DNA of 64,000 nt from Maribacter halichondriae. GTDB taxonomy: Bacteria; Bacteroidota; Bacteroidia; Flavobacteriales; Flavobacteriaceae. The stretch lies in the NCBI RefSeq assembly GCF_027474825.1, contig NZ_CP107030.1:1990529-2054528 (forward strand), read 5' to 3'. Under the pieces are notes generated by a model, which saw only the letters and a program-made list of their open reading frames with translations, did not search any database and was not told the origin of the DNA. Positions within the stretch are counted from its first letter, which is position 1. Every line of letters begins with the position of its first letter. Below, piece after piece: positions 9,417 to 19,742 of this stretch. The position numbers and the translations under genes are program-made.

Positions 9417-10085
9417 TTAATGTGTTATTGGGTTAAAATGATGGTATAGTGCGATAAAGATGAATCCTAACGGAATCACTATCGCATAGATTTTGGTAAA
9501 GGTCTGAATCGCGGGGGAGTACTTATTGTTAACGCCCATGCTTTGAAATGATGAGGCGAAACCGTGCCATAGATGTAATGCTAAGAGCACAAAAGAAATC
9601 ACATACAGAAGTGTACGCCATATTGGCTCAAATTTATGAATCGTTTCTTCCAAGTATCGAGTAGGATCCTCAGGGTTGCCGCTGATATATTTGTAATCCA
9701 TTTCATGAATCCAGAAGTCGTACATGTGCAAACCTAAAAAGGCAAGTACCACTAGACCTGTTATAATCATGTTTCTGGACATCCAAGAGGCATTCGCCCC
9801 CCCATTATATTTTTTATATTTAATTGCTCGAGCTTTATTATTCTGAAGTTCAAGAACAATGCCCATCACGAAGTGTATGATGACCCCAGCAATAAGTATT
9901 GGTTGTAGAATGAATTGTACTAGGCCATTATAGCCCATAAAATGCGACCACGAGTTGAATGTGTCTGGTGCGATTACCGAAGTAACGTTAATTACGAAAT
10001 GTTGTCCGAGGAAAAAGACCAAAAAAAGACCTGATAGGGCCATTACCACTTTTCGGGCTATCGAAGATTTTGTCAATCCGCTCAT
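9417..10085 (-). CDS. sdhC: Succinate dehydrogenase cytochrome b subunit (type B)
   Basis: The start is set at 10,085 ([19 protein letters not shown]) because this matches the family N-terminus; an in-frame Met 21 codons earlier gives an unlikely polar leader. The 222-residue protein has about five membrane helices and conserved histidines placed to bind two b hemes ([38 protein letters not shown]). It anchors the SdhA/SdhB pair and reduces menaquinone. It is the first gene of the operon, two bases before sdhA. Confidence 0.94.
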   Translation of the reverse strand: MSGLTKSSIARKVVMALSGLFLVFFLGQHFVINVTSVIAPDTFNSWSHFMGYNGLVQFILQPILIAGVIIHFVMGIVLELQNNKARAIKYKKYNGGANASWMSRNMIITGLVVLAFLGLHMYDFWIHEMDYKYISGNPEDPTRYLEETIHKFEPIWRTLLYVISFVLLALHLWHGFASSFQSMGVNNKYSPAIQTFTKIYAIVIPLGFIFIALYHHFNPITH

Positions 10086-10377
10086 TATAGTGTTGGAATT
10101 TAGTTTAAGGCTGTCTACAAAATTACTCGATAGACCTGTCTTTAACAAACTTTACGGCCCATTCCTATTTTATTTAGAAGGATTTTAAAGTAGTGAATAA
10201 ATTGTTTGACCTTAAGATGAAAAACAGAGGTATTTAGAAAGGGAAGTTGAACAAAAAGCTCGCGACACACCGAAGCTTTTATTATTCCTCCACCAACTCC
10301 AATTGAAAAGTAGGGCCGCCAATACAATTTTCAGCTTCACAAATAAAATCGGGATAATATTTACCTTAAAGTACTAC

Positions 10378-10733
10378 TCATTGTTCAGTTTGGTCGATCG
10401 ACCCTGCAAAGGGTTTTGGGTCTGCCACCTCTACATATTGAAACTCCCCATTGACCTCGTTGCCCTTCATGGTCCAACTTCCAAAAAAGGGAAGGGCCCG
10501 ACCGGAATACCTTGAGAATCGTTGTTTTGCGTATGCCTCGAAAGTGCCCCGCCTTCCCTGAAATCACATTTCACTATATAATTTGAGCCACCCTCATTAA
10601 CTCCATATACCATGGGCCCGGAAAATCTACCTACGAAGGGGTCTTCTATTGTAATGGGTATCATGGCAGTGCCCCTATTATTATAGACGATAATGACAAG
10701 GGAGTGGTTGCCGGGCGGCAACAACTTGCTCAA
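10378..10733 (-). pseudogene. Frameshifted small hypothetical gene
   Basis: As read, a frame from a TTG at 10,733 (SKLLPPGNHSLVIIVYNNRG) runs to a stop at 10,467 after GPFPFLEVGP. In another frame the sequence continues coding-like to a stop at 10,378 (GSWTMKGNEVNGEFQ, then VADPKPFAGSIDQTEQ). One extra base in the A6 tract at 10,483-10,488 joins both parts into about 118 residues. The start is doubtful: coding-like sequence may extend upstream with another shift (KDGIVT at about 10,745-10,763). Beta-rich; no family recognised. It follows the gene at 10,795. Confidence 0.45.
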
Positions 10734-10794
10734 CGAAAGGTGTCACTATGCCGTCTTTTATATTATTAAGGATTTAAAGGCAGCATCGGCCAGC

Positions 10795-11136
10795 CTACTC
10801 TCGCCAGTGTACCACTATGTCCTTGGTCGTGAAGTTGTCACTCCCCGTCCGCACAACCGTAATAGTGTTTATTCCCGTGCGGAGTAGCCCAGGTTGAATA
10901 TGATCCATCCAGGTCTGCCAACCAGGGTTATTTATCGGAATGTCCCACCCAGGTAGCTCTTGACTGTTGATGGAGATCTGGTGACCTTGGGACGAAACAT
11001 TATGCGCCGTGATGATTAGGTAGGCATCATCGAAAGGATTGAGATTCCCTTCGATTGGGAACTCCATAGTGAATGAAGGGTTGTTTGCGTTAAATTCGTG
11101 AGTAAAGGGTATCCAGTTAAAATCAGATCGAGCCAT
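10795..11136 (-). CDS. Hypothetical beta-rich protein
   Basis: A 113-residue protein starting MARSDFNWIPFTHEF, without signal peptide or membrane helix. Alternating hydrophobic segments (AYLIITAHNV, HQISINSQEL, INTITVVRTG, KDIVVHW) suggest a beta sandwich, perhaps a ligand-binding module, but I do not recognise the family. It lies after the end of the large Kelch operon, separated by a 276-bp gap (11,137-11,412) in which I see no gene or strong terminator. Confidence 0.5.
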   Translation of the reverse strand: MARSDFNWIPFTHEFNANNPSFTMEFPIEGNLNPFDDAYLIITAHNVSSQGHQISINSQELPGWDIPINNPGWQTWMDHIQPGLLRTGINTITVVRTGSDNFTTKDIVVHWRE

Positions 11137-11412
11137 AATAGTTTCTTTTTATGAGTTAATATTAAATATATGTGCTGAATACAAAAACTATGAGTATTAA
11201 ACTTATTTTACTCTTGAACAGTTCTAGCCGTTATCGGTCCAATACTTGAATCCTTTGATGGCCAGTGCCGAACCTAAAATGTGCCTCATTCGTATACAAT
11301 ATGATAGCCTCAATGGTGCAATGTTTTTTGGCACCTGTTTGTTTTTACGTCCTTTTGATGCTATCTAATTAGTGTGGCACCTTTGATATACAGAGTATTA
11401 ATAAGATTAAAA

Positions 11413-12711
11413 TCATTCAAATACCCAGACATCGTTTGCATACCATTCTAAATCTTCCCCCGCCTGCACACCGCCAATGATCCAGAGTTTGTTGTCATGA
11501 ACTAGGGCTGAATGGCCGGATCTCGGCGGTAATGAATCCGTTACATCGACGGTCTTCCAATCGACACCATCTGTGGTATACCAAATCTCATTTGAATATC
11601 CACTATCGTCGATACCCCCAATGACCCATAGCTTATCGTCATACACTACTGTTGAATGACCCCTTCTCGGGGAAAAGGGTGCCTGCGCCAAGGCCTGGGT
11701 CCAGTTATTGCCGTCTTCGCTAAACCACACATCGTTTTTATTTTTTATGTTTTGTGCATAATCGAAACCTCCGATGACCCATATCTTATCATCAAAAACA
11801 ACTGAGCCATGGGATAACCTGGGGCTAAATGTGAGGCCGTTCATTTCTACCTCTGACCAGTTACCATCGTACTGCCAAATATCGCTTTGAGCGTTTGTGC
11901 CGTCATATCCACCAATGATGTATATTTTGCCTTTGTGGATTACTGAGCTGTGCCCGGTACGAGCCGGAAAGAAATCGGTATACGAAGTATGGTTCGCCCA
12001 GGCGGCCCCGTCGGTACTCGACCAAACATCGTGGCTATAGATAATATTTAAGTCTTCATTTTCGGCGCGCCCGCCCAACATCCACATTTTGTTATCGTAG
12101 ACTTCGGAGGTATGCCCGTATTTGGGTCGTATCAAAGCGTTTTCGCCAGCTTCCGACCAATTGATGCCATCCGTACTTTGCCAAACATCGTCATACCCAT
12201 CTCCAAAGTATGAACCACCGAATACCCATAGCTTATCTTCAAAGGACAAGGAGGTATGGTTGGCCCTTCCCCCGTAGGGAGCTATGGCCAGAGGCTCATC
12301 GGAGATTCTGATATCGCGGATTGTAAATTTGTGGACGGGGCTTTGCGAACTCCGCCCATCGGTATCGGTTGCCACGACTTTCCAGTAGTAGTCGGTCGAT
12401 AGGTTGAGTCGTTCCATTATTTCGTAGGAAGTTCCTGGGATATCAGTTTTAAATAAGGTCGTGGGATTTGTTTCCTTGCCCAGGTACAGGTCATAGGTAA
12501 CATCGCCGCCCTTGGCGTTTTTTGCGGATTCCCAGTTTAATGTGGGCAAGATGTCAACATTGGTGGCTTTATCGGCCATATCGATAAGGTTGAAACTTAG
12601 GGGAGGTTCGTTTTGTAACTCGACTTCGGGCGGAACGGAATCGTCGTTTTTGTTGCAGCCCGAAGAAAAGACCAACACACAAAATCCAATAAAAGATATT
12701 ATATTTTTCAT
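11413..12711 (-). CDS. Kelch propeller lipoprotein A6
   Basis: A 432-residue lipoprotein (lipobox VFSSGC) and the last gene of Kelch array A. After the N-terminal fibronectin-like domain (about 30-135), six W-x-hydrophobic-GG cores give one six-bladed propeller. The third blade is shortened (DIWQYDGNWSEVE in place of the usual WYSSDGxxWTEA). It ends NDVWVFE, so the final strand closes the ring as in its paralogues. Sixteen bases separate it from the gene upstream, consistent with one transcript. Confidence 0.9.
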   Translation of the reverse strand: MKNIISFIGFCVLVFSSGCNKNDDSVPPEVELQNEPPLSFNLIDMADKATNVDILPTLNWESAKNAKGGDVTYDLYLGKETNPTTLFKTDIPGTSYEIMERLNLSTDYYWKVVATDTDGRSSQSPVHKFTIRDIRISDEPLAIAPYGGRANHTSLSFEDKLWVFGGSYFGDGYDDVWQSTDGINWSEAGENALIRPKYGHTSEVYDNKMWMLGGRAENEDLNIIYSHDVWSSTDGAAWANHTSYTDFFPARTGHSSVIHKGKIYIIGGYDGTNAQSDIWQYDGNWSEVEMNGLTFSPRLSHGSVVFDDKIWVIGGFDYAQNIKNKNDVWFSEDGNNWTQALAQAPFSPRRGHSTVVYDDKLWVIGGIDDSGYSNEIWYTTDGVDWKTVDVTDSLPPRSGHSALVHDNKLWIIGGVQAGEDLEWYANDVWVFE

Positions 12712-12727
12712 ATCATTTTTTTAAATC

Positions 12728-14011
12728 TTATTCCAAAATCCAGATATCGTTGGTGGCCATATCGTCTGGCCCGACACCCCCGATTATCCAAGGGACTTTC
12801 TTGAATATTATGGACACATGATCAACTCTTTCTGAAAATGGAGCTTTGCTTATTGCCTCAAACCAGTCGGTGCCATTGCTACTGAACCAAACATCGTTTA
12901 AAAAACCTTCTCCATTTGACAATCCTCCGGCCAGCCACATTTTGTCATCGAAAACAAAGCCGGTCTCAAAATTTCGGGCAGGAAATGAGGGATCATCAGT
13001 AGCCAATGTCCAGTTTGCCCCATCGGCGCTGTACCAAATGTCTTTATGAAATACAACTTGCTCAATACTTAGGGCAGCTCCTCCTATGACCCACAATTTA
13101 TCATCAAAGACCATTGATGTATGATGAAGTCGTATACCAAAGGGTGTCTTGTTTAGGGCTTCTATCCAGTTGATACCATCTTCGCTGTACCAAACATCAT
13201 CTATTGAAGTAGGCCCAGACCCACCCAATAGCCATATTTTTTCATCATGAACTACGGTACTATGTCCTGACCGCGTGGGAAATGCTGCACTCGCTGTTTC
13301 TTGAGTCCACGAAATGCCATTCGTAGTGGACCACACATCATTTAAATGAGCCCCATCTTCAATTGTTGCCCGACCACCTATGAGCCAGAGCTTACCTTCA
13401 AAAACGACCAAGGAGTGCTCACGTCTAGGGGAAAAAGGGAGGGGAGTTGTTATTTCCAACCAATTAATACCATTTTCACTGAACCAAACATCGTTTTTCA
13501 GTTCATTATTGACTAATCCACCAATTACCCACATCTTTTCATCATAAGCAGCGGATGCAAACCCGGTTCTTTTGGGAAAAGCGGCATTTGCGGTAACGGG
13601 TGTTTCGGGAAAATTAAGGTTTCGGGTCGAAAATTTATTGATACCACTTTGCGAAGTTTGCCCGGCCGAATCTTTGGCCACCACTTTCCAGTAATACTCG
13701 GTTATAAGGTTCAGCCGCTCCATAATCTCAAAAGAAGTTTGGGGGATATCACTTTGATAAAGTGTCGTGGGATTTATCTCCTTTCCCAAATAGAGGTCAT
13801 AAGTTACCTCACCGCCTTTAGGATTTTTGGCCGATTCCCAACTTAAGGTAGGCAATACATCTACATTGGTCGAATTATCGGCAACATCGATCAGGTTGAA
13901 ACTTAGGGGTGGTTCATTCCGTAGTTCCAATTCGTGCGAAACTGGATCATCATTTTTGCAACCAATTAGAATTATTGCAGTAAGGAAAAGGTATTTATAT
14001 TTAGTTTTCAT
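12728..14011 (-). CDS. Kelch propeller lipoprotein A5
   Basis: The start is placed at 14,011 (MKTKYKYLFLTA), which opens a lipoprotein signal with lipobox LIGC; the frame upstream of it has no signal. The 427-residue product has the LQNEPPLSFNLIDVAD fibronectin-like domain and six blades, one with the variant core MWLAGG and the last with PWIIGG. It ends NDIWILE. The short 11-base spacing to the upstream stop suggests co-transcription. Confidence 0.9.
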   Translation of the reverse strand: MKTKYKYLFLTAIILIGCKNDDPVSHELELRNEPPLSFNLIDVADNSTNVDVLPTLSWESAKNPKGGEVTYDLYLGKEINPTTLYQSDIPQTSFEIMERLNLITEYYWKVVAKDSAGQTSQSGINKFSTRNLNFPETPVTANAAFPKRTGFASAAYDEKMWVIGGLVNNELKNDVWFSENGINWLEITTPLPFSPRREHSLVVFEGKLWLIGGRATIEDGAHLNDVWSTTNGISWTQETASAAFPTRSGHSTVVHDEKIWLLGGSGPTSIDDVWYSEDGINWIEALNKTPFGIRLHHTSMVFDDKLWVIGGAALSIEQVVFHKDIWYSADGANWTLATDDPSFPARNFETGFVFDDKMWLAGGLSNGEGFLNDVWFSSNGTDWFEAISKAPFSERVDHVSIIFKKVPWIIGGVGPDDMATNDIWILE

Positions 14012-14022
14012 TTTGGTGTTTT

Positions 14023-15315
14023 TTATTCGAGGGCCCATATATCATCACTGGGTTCAAGGTCGTCTACGCTCAAGTACCCGCCGATTATCAATAATTTATT
14101 GTCATATGAAATTGCCGTATGCCGTGTTCTTGTGGGGAAATTTTCAGGCACGGGAAGTTCTGTCCATTCAACACCATCACTACTGTACCAGACATCATTC
14201 TTTAACCCGTCGCCACCACTACCACCAATCAACCACATTTTGCCATCATGAATAGTCAGGGTATGGCTTCTTCTTTTCGAAAAAGCAGCATTGAGGTTGG
14301 CCAATTCCCAATTCTTGCCATCTGAAGATGACCATACATCATTCAATAGCCCGTCATCATCCTGGCCGCCGACAATCCATATTTTATTATTAAAAACCGC
14401 GGAGGCGTGACCAGTTCTTCCTGAAAAGGAAGGCGAGACTATCGCTACTTCTGTCCAAGTTCTACCATTCGTACTAGACCAGATATCATCATATTTAAAG
14501 CCTTTGAAACTTGATCCCCCGATAATCCAAATCTTATTATCAAAAACCACGGAAGAATGATTGCCCCTTTCAGGAAACTCTTCATTGGGGGTAACGTCTT
14601 CCCAATCGACGCCGTTGTTACTTTGCCAAACATCGTCCAATATCAGAGGATTTTCATCGACAAACCCACCGATAATGTACATTTCATCTTGGAAAACTAC
14701 AGCACTATGCCCACTTCTATCACAAAAGGGTTCGTTTTCGGCAGACTTCGTCCAATCAATGCCGTTTAGCCCAAACCAAGCATCATCTCTTGTCTCCTCT
14801 ACATAGAACCCTCCGATTATCCAGAGTTTGTTATCAAAAAAAGTTGTGGTATGGTTTGATCTTGAACCAAAATTGGCATTGGCCACAAAAGGAGCATCGG
14901 GTATTGTAAGATTTCGTGTGGTAAACTCTTGAATGTTGCTTTGCGAAGAAGTGCCCTTAGTGTCGGTGGCCACGACCTTCCAGTAATACTTCGTAATCAG
15001 GCTTAGTCGCTCTTCAATTTGGAAAGAAGTTTCCGCAATATCGTTTTGGTAAATTGTTTTGGGATTTACCTCATTTCCCAAATACAGGTCATAGGTCACG
15101 TCGCTGCCTTCGGGGTTTTTTGCAGATTCCCAGCTCAGTGTCGGCAATACCCCAACATTGGTCGAATTATCGGCGACATCGATCAGGTTGAAACTTAGGG
15201 GCGGTTCGTTCTGAAGTTCGGGCAATTTGACCGCTGGGCCATCGTCGTTTTTGTTGCAGCCAAAAAAAGATAGGCAAGCAAATATTGTCAGAAAAAGATA
15301 TTTTGTTTTCATCAT
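14023..15315 (-). CDS. Kelch propeller lipoprotein A4
   Basis: A 430-residue lipoprotein (lipobox SFFGC). The fibronectin-like domain begins after a KLPELQNEPP linker shared with A3. The six blades carry cores LWIIGG, MYIIGG, IWIIGG, IWIVGG, MWLIGG and LLIIGG; the second is the least typical. A free cysteine (ENEPFCDRSGH) sits in an inter-blade loop. It ends DDIWALE. Two adjacent Met codons at the start make the exact N-terminus uncertain by one residue. Confidence 0.9.
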   Translation of the reverse strand: MMKTKYLFLTIFACLSFFGCNKNDDGPAVKLPELQNEPPLSFNLIDVADNSTNVGVLPTLSWESAKNPEGSDVTYDLYLGNEVNPKTIYQNDIAETSFQIEERLSLITKYYWKVVATDTKGTSSQSNIQEFTTRNLTIPDAPFVANANFGSRSNHTTTFFDNKLWIIGGFYVEETRDDAWFGLNGIDWTKSAENEPFCDRSGHSAVVFQDEMYIIGGFVDENPLILDDVWQSNNGVDWEDVTPNEEFPERGNHSSVVFDNKIWIIGGSSFKGFKYDDIWSSTNGRTWTEVAIVSPSFSGRTGHASAVFNNKIWIVGGQDDDGLLNDVWSSSDGKNWELANLNAAFSKRRSHTLTIHDGKMWLIGGSGGDGLKNDVWYSSDGVEWTELPVPENFPTRTRHTAISYDNKLLIIGGYLSVDDLEPSDDIWALE

Positions 15316-15333
15316 TCAATGTTTTGAATAGGA

Positions 15334-16638
15334 TCATTCCAAGACCCAAATATCATTCGTTTGCACACTTGGTACCTCTTTCATATCAAGCCCTGCAATT
15401 ACCCAGAGTTTGTTTTTGAACGCGACTGCCGTATGGCCTCGACGTGGTAAAAAAGGAATATCTTCTTCGAACTGTACCCAATGCTCACCGTCTTTACTGT
15501 ACATGGTCGGGGGAATATGCCCGAATGGCATCAGACCTCCGATGACCCAAAGGGTATCATCAAAAACTACCGCGGTATGTGACCATCTTGATGAAAAGAA
15601 ATGTTCGGACGAATTGCTTTTCGTCCATGTCATGCCATCCTCGCTATACCAATCGGCACCTTCTTCGGTATGATCATTTCCGCCGATGACCCATAACTTA
15701 TCATCGAAAACGGTAGCTGAATGTCCTGTTCTATTCGTAAAAGGAGCATTGTCGGTGGACTCGGTCCAATTTATACCGTCGGTGCTGAACCAAATGTCGT
15801 TTTTGCGTCCGCTTTCGGTTATTCCTCCTATAAGCCATAGGGTATCGTTGAAAACCGTGACCGTATGGCGTGTTCGGGCCGAAAATTGGGCGGCAGAGGT
15901 TGCCTGAACCCAATCACTGCCATTTTCACTATACCAGACATCGTTGGCCAGATGTGCTGAATTCTTTGTTATTGTCTCAAAACCCGTTTGTCCACCAATA
16001 ACCCATATTTTGTCCTTAAAAACCACGGAGACATGGTTCATTCTTTTCGAAAAGTGTCCATCGACCGCCACTTGTTCCCAATGTAGACCATCGGTGCTTT
16101 GCCAGATATCATTCGATAAACTGCTATCGTAACCACCGATGACCCAAAGCTTATCTTCATGGGCCACGGTAGTTTGGCCAAGCCTTGCAGGGAAACTTGC
16201 ATTGGCGACCACAGGCACTTCGGCAATGATGAGGTCCCTCGTGGTGAATTTATGAACCTGACTTTGCGAGCTCCGGCCTTCGGCATCGGTCGCTCTTACT
16301 TTCCAATAGTAGTTTGCCAGTAGATTGAGCCTTTTCGATATTTCGTAGGACGTGCCTGAAATATCACTTTTATATAATGTGGTGGGATCGGTTTCTTTGC
16401 CTAAATAGAGATCATAGGTGACCTCACCGCCCTTGGGGTTTTTTGCGGACTCCCAGCTTAATGTGGGCAATACGTCTACATCGGTCGCCATATCCGCGAC
16501 ATCGATTAGGTTGAAACTTAGGGGCGGCTCGTTCTGTAGTTCGGGCAATTCGGTTGTCGTAGTGTCATCATTTTTGTTGCAGTTCAGTACAGTGACCACT
16601 GTAATTATAAGTAGTATATATTTTGATTTCATAACCAT
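15334..16638 (-). CDS. Kelch propeller lipoprotein A3
   Basis: A 434-residue product starting MVMKSKYILL (or at the third residue) with lipobox VLNC followed by a NKNDDTTTT spacer. It has one fibronectin-like domain and six blades. Blade five is modified: it reads MYSKDGEHWVQFEEDIPF, and the blade before it has ADWYSEDGMTWTK without the usual Asn-Asp lead. The last core is LWVIAG and the protein ends NDIWVLE. Confidence 0.9.
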   Translation of the reverse strand: MVMKSKYILLIITVVTVLNCNKNDDTTTTELPELQNEPPLSFNLIDVADMATDVDVLPTLSWESAKNPKGGEVTYDLYLGKETDPTTLYKSDISGTSYEISKRLNLLANYYWKVRATDAEGRSSQSQVHKFTTRDLIIAEVPVVANASFPARLGQTTVAHEDKLWVIGGYDSSLSNDIWQSTDGLHWEQVAVDGHFSKRMNHVSVVFKDKIWVIGGQTGFETITKNSAHLANDVWYSENGSDWVQATSAAQFSARTRHTVTVFNDTLWLIGGITESGRKNDIWFSTDGINWTESTDNAPFTNRTGHSATVFDDKLWVIGGNDHTEEGADWYSEDGMTWTKSNSSEHFFSSRWSHTAVVFDDTLWVIGGLMPFGHIPPTMYSKDGEHWVQFEEDIPFLPRRGHTAVAFKNKLWVIAGLDMKEVPSVQTNDIWVLE

Positions 16639-16652
16639 GTTTTAAGAGTTTA

Positions 16653-17945
16653 CTAGTCCAAGGCCCAGACATCGTTCAAGTATTGGTGCGAATTATTGAT
16701 TCTCGTATCTCCGCCGATAATCCATAATTTATTATCAAAGACCACTATCGAATGACCAGCCCGACCATGAAAGGCTTTTTCTCCTTCTACCCGTTGCCAG
16801 TTGATCTCGGCAGAAGTGCAATAAATGTCATTTTGGCAACCATGGAAAAATCCACCAACATTGTATATTTTGTTATCAAAAACGGTACTTGCATGCAAAG
16901 ATCTTAGCCTATATGAATTGGAACTAGAAGTCTTTGTCCAGGTCATGCCATCTTCTGAGTGCCAAACGTCACCTCGGGCAGTTGTTCCGCCAGAAGTTAC
17001 TTCGTCGTTTCCTGCTATGACCCACATTTTATTGTCAAAAACGACAGATGTATGAGCGTATCTTTTAAACGGTAGTTCTGGAGCTTTGGTCCATTCGACA
17101 CCGTCGGTGCTATACCATGCATAGTTTGAGACCGTAAGATTTTCTCCCTCTAGTCCGCCGCCGATTACCCAGATTTTATTATCAAAAACCAAACTGGTGT
17201 GAGCTGTTGTAGAAGGAAAATCTGCTGATTCGGTGGCCTCGATCCAGGTACTTCCGTCCGAAGTGTACCATACATCGTTGTAACGATTTGCCCCAAGCCG
17301 CCCTGCTATAACCCAGAGTTTGTCATCAAAAACGACAGAGGTATGACCCGACCTTGGAGCGAATCCGGCATTCGTGGTGCTGGCCGTCCAAGTCTCCCCA
17401 TCTTCGCTGTACCAGATGTCATTTTTATAGCTCTCACCGTCGTAACCTCCGATTACCCAAATTTTGTTTTGGAAGACGACCGAGGTATGGCCGCTCCGTT
17501 TTGAAAACGGTGCATGCCATAAGATCGGGTCTTCGGGTAAATTAAGTCCTCGGGTGGTAAATTGATTTATGGCACTCTCGGTAATCCCACTTTTATTATC
17601 CTCGGCCGTAACCTTCCAATAGTAGTCTGATTTGAGGTTTAACCGCTCGGTTATGGCGAATTGGGTAGCGGCGATATCGGTAGCATAGGGTTTAATGGAA
17701 TTGATTGTTTCCCCTAAAGAAAAGGTATAGTTTACGGCATCTCCATTAGGGTCAATAGAGGCCTCCCAGCTAAAAGCAGGAAGCACATCAACATCTGCTG
17801 CACCATCGGTAACCCCAATCAGGTCAAAGGCCAGGGGCGGTTCATTTTGCAACTCGATTTCCGGTGATACGGAATCGTCGTTTTTGTTGCAAGCCACGAA
17901 AAAGGTAGTCGCAACGATTCCAAATAATATCAAATAATTTTTCAT
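16653..17945 (-). CDS. Kelch propeller lipoprotein A2, divergent member
   Basis: The start at 17,945 (MKNYLILFGIVA) gives a clean lipoprotein signal (lipobox FFVAC). This is the most divergent member with a fibronectin-like domain: that domain reads LAFDLIGVTDGAADVDVLPA and has a SLGETINSIKPY strand where the others have YDLYLGxExNPTTL. One blade has a cysteine pair (HGCQNDIYC) that could form a disulfide outside the cell. 430 residues, six blades, ending NDVWALD. Confidence 0.9.
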   Translation of the reverse strand: MKNYLILFGIVATTFFVACNKNDDSVSPEIELQNEPPLAFDLIGVTDGAADVDVLPAFSWEASIDPNGDAVNYTFSLGETINSIKPYATDIAATQFAITERLNLKSDYYWKVTAEDNKSGITESAINQFTTRGLNLPEDPILWHAPFSKRSGHTSVVFQNKIWVIGGYDGESYKNDIWYSEDGETWTASTTNAGFAPRSGHTSVVFDDKLWVIAGRLGANRYNDVWYTSDGSTWIEATESADFPSTTAHTSLVFDNKIWVIGGGLEGENLTVSNYAWYSTDGVEWTKAPELPFKRYAHTSVVFDNKMWVIAGNDEVTSGGTTARGDVWHSEDGMTWTKTSSSNSYRLRSLHASTVFDNKIYNVGGFFHGCQNDIYCTSAEINWQRVEGEKAFHGRAGHSIVVFDNKLWIIGGDTRINNSHQYLNDVWALD

Positions 17946-17956
17946 AGCGTTTTTAG

Positions 17957-18976
17957 TTACTCCAATCTCCAAACATCGTTTTCGGTTAGTTCGCCAATAC
18001 CGGCAATGATCCACATGGCTTTATCATAAACAACCGAGGCATGTGACCTTCTTTTAAACTTGCCATTATGGCTTACGGCGTTCCAATTCTTGCCATTTTT
18101 GCTGCACCAAACTTTGTTGTGGGCATTTAAGCTTGAGTCGTAACCACCTAGTACCCACATCTTATCGTCATAGACCAAAGAAGTGTGACCTTGAACTTTC
18201 CCAAAAGCCGGATTTTCGGTAGCTAGCGTCCAATTAATACCATTTTTGCTGTACCAGACTTCGTTGTTTGTCGCTGAAGTGAAGCCCGAAACGACCCACA
18301 TATACCCATTGTACACGAATGCTGTTTCGAGGGTTACATACAAAGCTGGAGTGCTGGGGGTAACTTCCACCCAATCAATCCCATTTTTACTGTGCCAAAC
18401 ATCGGTTTTGGACCAACCGTCGTTGCCAATTCCTCCTATGACCCATAGGGCATTGTCGTAGACCAAGGTTGTATGGCTATGACGCGCAGGAAAGGGGGCC
18501 TTGCCCATCACTTTTTTCCAATTTTTGCCATCGCTGCTCTGCCAGATATCGTTATAGGGATTAAAAAACCCATCATCGCCCTCGGCACGTCCGCCAATGA
18601 CCCATAGCTTGTTGTTGAACACCGTAGTACTATGTTCCATTCGTGGTGCAAAGTGACCTGTGGCCTTCACTTCTATCCATTTGTTTCCGTCCTTGCTTTG
18701 CCAAATGTCATTTTTTACCTGCGCGCCCGCATTGTGTATCAATGCCCTGCCGCCAATGACCCATATTTTGCCCTTAAAACTTGTTGCGGTATGATGGGTC
18801 CTTTTTTCGAAAGAGGCCCCTTTCGTGACCAATTTTGCTTTTAATGATTTCTTTTTTGTTTTTGGGATGGATTTGAAATCGGTTGCTCCGAAATCTGTGG
18901 ACTCCATTTGTGGTTTTTCACAAGAGAAAGCAATCAACGCTAAAGCCAAAACCAGTATTTTTTTTATGATTCTCAT
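17957..18976 (-). CDS. Kelch propeller lipoprotein A1, without fibronectin-like domain
   Basis: A 339-residue lipoprotein (lipobox IAFSC). Unlike all other Kelch genes here it lacks the fibronectin-like module: a basic linker (SIPKTKKKSLKAKLVTKG) leads directly to six blades. Its blades use SKDGKNW or SKNGINW and lysine-rich loops. It lies between the collagen-like genes and the other Kelch genes, so it is the first propeller translated in array A. It may display the propeller close to the membrane, or represent the ancestral form. Confidence 0.9.
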   Translation of the reverse strand: MRIIKKILVLALALIAFSCEKPQMESTDFGATDFKSIPKTKKKSLKAKLVTKGASFEKRTHHTATSFKGKIWVIGGRALIHNAGAQVKNDIWQSKDGNKWIEVKATGHFAPRMEHSTTVFNNKLWVIGGRAEGDDGFFNPYNDIWQSSDGKNWKKVMGKAPFPARHSHTTLVYDNALWVIGGIGNDGWSKTDVWHSKNGIDWVEVTPSTPALYVTLETAFVYNGYMWVVSGFTSATNNEVWYSKNGINWTLATENPAFGKVQGHTSLVYDDKMWVLGGYDSSLNAHNKVWCSKNGKNWNAVSHNGKFKRRSHASVVYDKAMWIIAGIGELTENDVWRLE

Positions 18977-19028
18977 ATTCGAATTTTTTAAAAATGTTAT
19001 GGGGAAACGTGTGTCTGCATTCTAGGTT

Positions 19029-19688
19029 TTACTCTGGGATATTAAAATGCGCAGTGATTTCTTCGTAGGTCATTTTGGTAAAATCAGTTTTCTTGCCCGA
19101 CGAATCACTCCCTGAAGAATTGGCGATAACCACATATCGAAATTCAGCCTGGAAAGTAGATTTAAAGAAAATATTCGACAATGAGTCGGAATCTAAAGCC
19201 GTAACCCATATTCTTAAAAAGGCAGAGGCGACAACCTCATAGGCATAAGTTTGGCTTGGGTACGTCGGCTCATTTCGCATTGTCCAAGGTATACTGAAAA
19301 CAGTATTGCGCCTAGCATAAACCAGAATAGCTCCATCTTCAATAATATCTCTGGCTTCTTGTGTTAGTGAAAATTGAAATTGTAGACTAGATTCCGTACT
19401 CGATGCTGGAAACTCAGAAGGTATCCAATCAGAAAAATACACATTGGCCGTACCGGGTTCGCCTTGGGCACCGTCTTGACCATCTTGTCCCGCTTCTCCT
19501 TGCGACCCTGTGGCACCTTGGGCACCGGTTTCTCCCTGTGGCCCGTCAGGGCCTGGCAGGCCTTGTTCACCCTTTTCACCCTGCGGCCCAATGGGTCCCT
19601 GATCGCCGTCTTTGGAGCAGGCCAGCAACAGGCTTGCCGCAAATAGGATCGTGAAAAATCTTCGTATGAATTTGGATTTTGTTTTCAT
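19029..19688 (-). CDS. Collagen-like Gly-X-Y lipoprotein A3
   Basis: A 219-residue lipoprotein (lipobox LLLAC, then SKDG). About 18 continuous Gly-X-Y triplets (from about residue 27 to 80; [13 protein letters not shown] style) predict a short triple-helical stalk. It is followed by a globular beta-rich domain of about 135 residues, beginning ANVYFSDW and ending [14 protein letters not shown]. That C-terminal domain recurs in all seven short proteins of this region. Trimerisation and surface exposure are inferred. It sits in the operon just before the Kelch genes. Confidence 0.9.
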   Translation of the reverse strand: MKTKSKFIRRFFTILFAASLLLACSKDGDQGPIGPQGEKGEQGLPGPDGPQGETGAQGATGSQGEAGQDGQDGAQGEPGTANVYFSDWIPSEFPASSTESSLQFQFSLTQEARDIIEDGAILVYARRNTVFSIPWTMRNEPTYPSQTYAYEVVASAFLRIWVTALDSDSLSNIFFKSTFQAEFRYVVIANSSGSDSSGKKTDFTKMTYEEITAHFNIPE

Positions 19689-19742
19689 AATGTTTTTTAA
19701 ATCGTTGCCAATAATGCAGGCAAAATAATTGGAGGTATCTGG

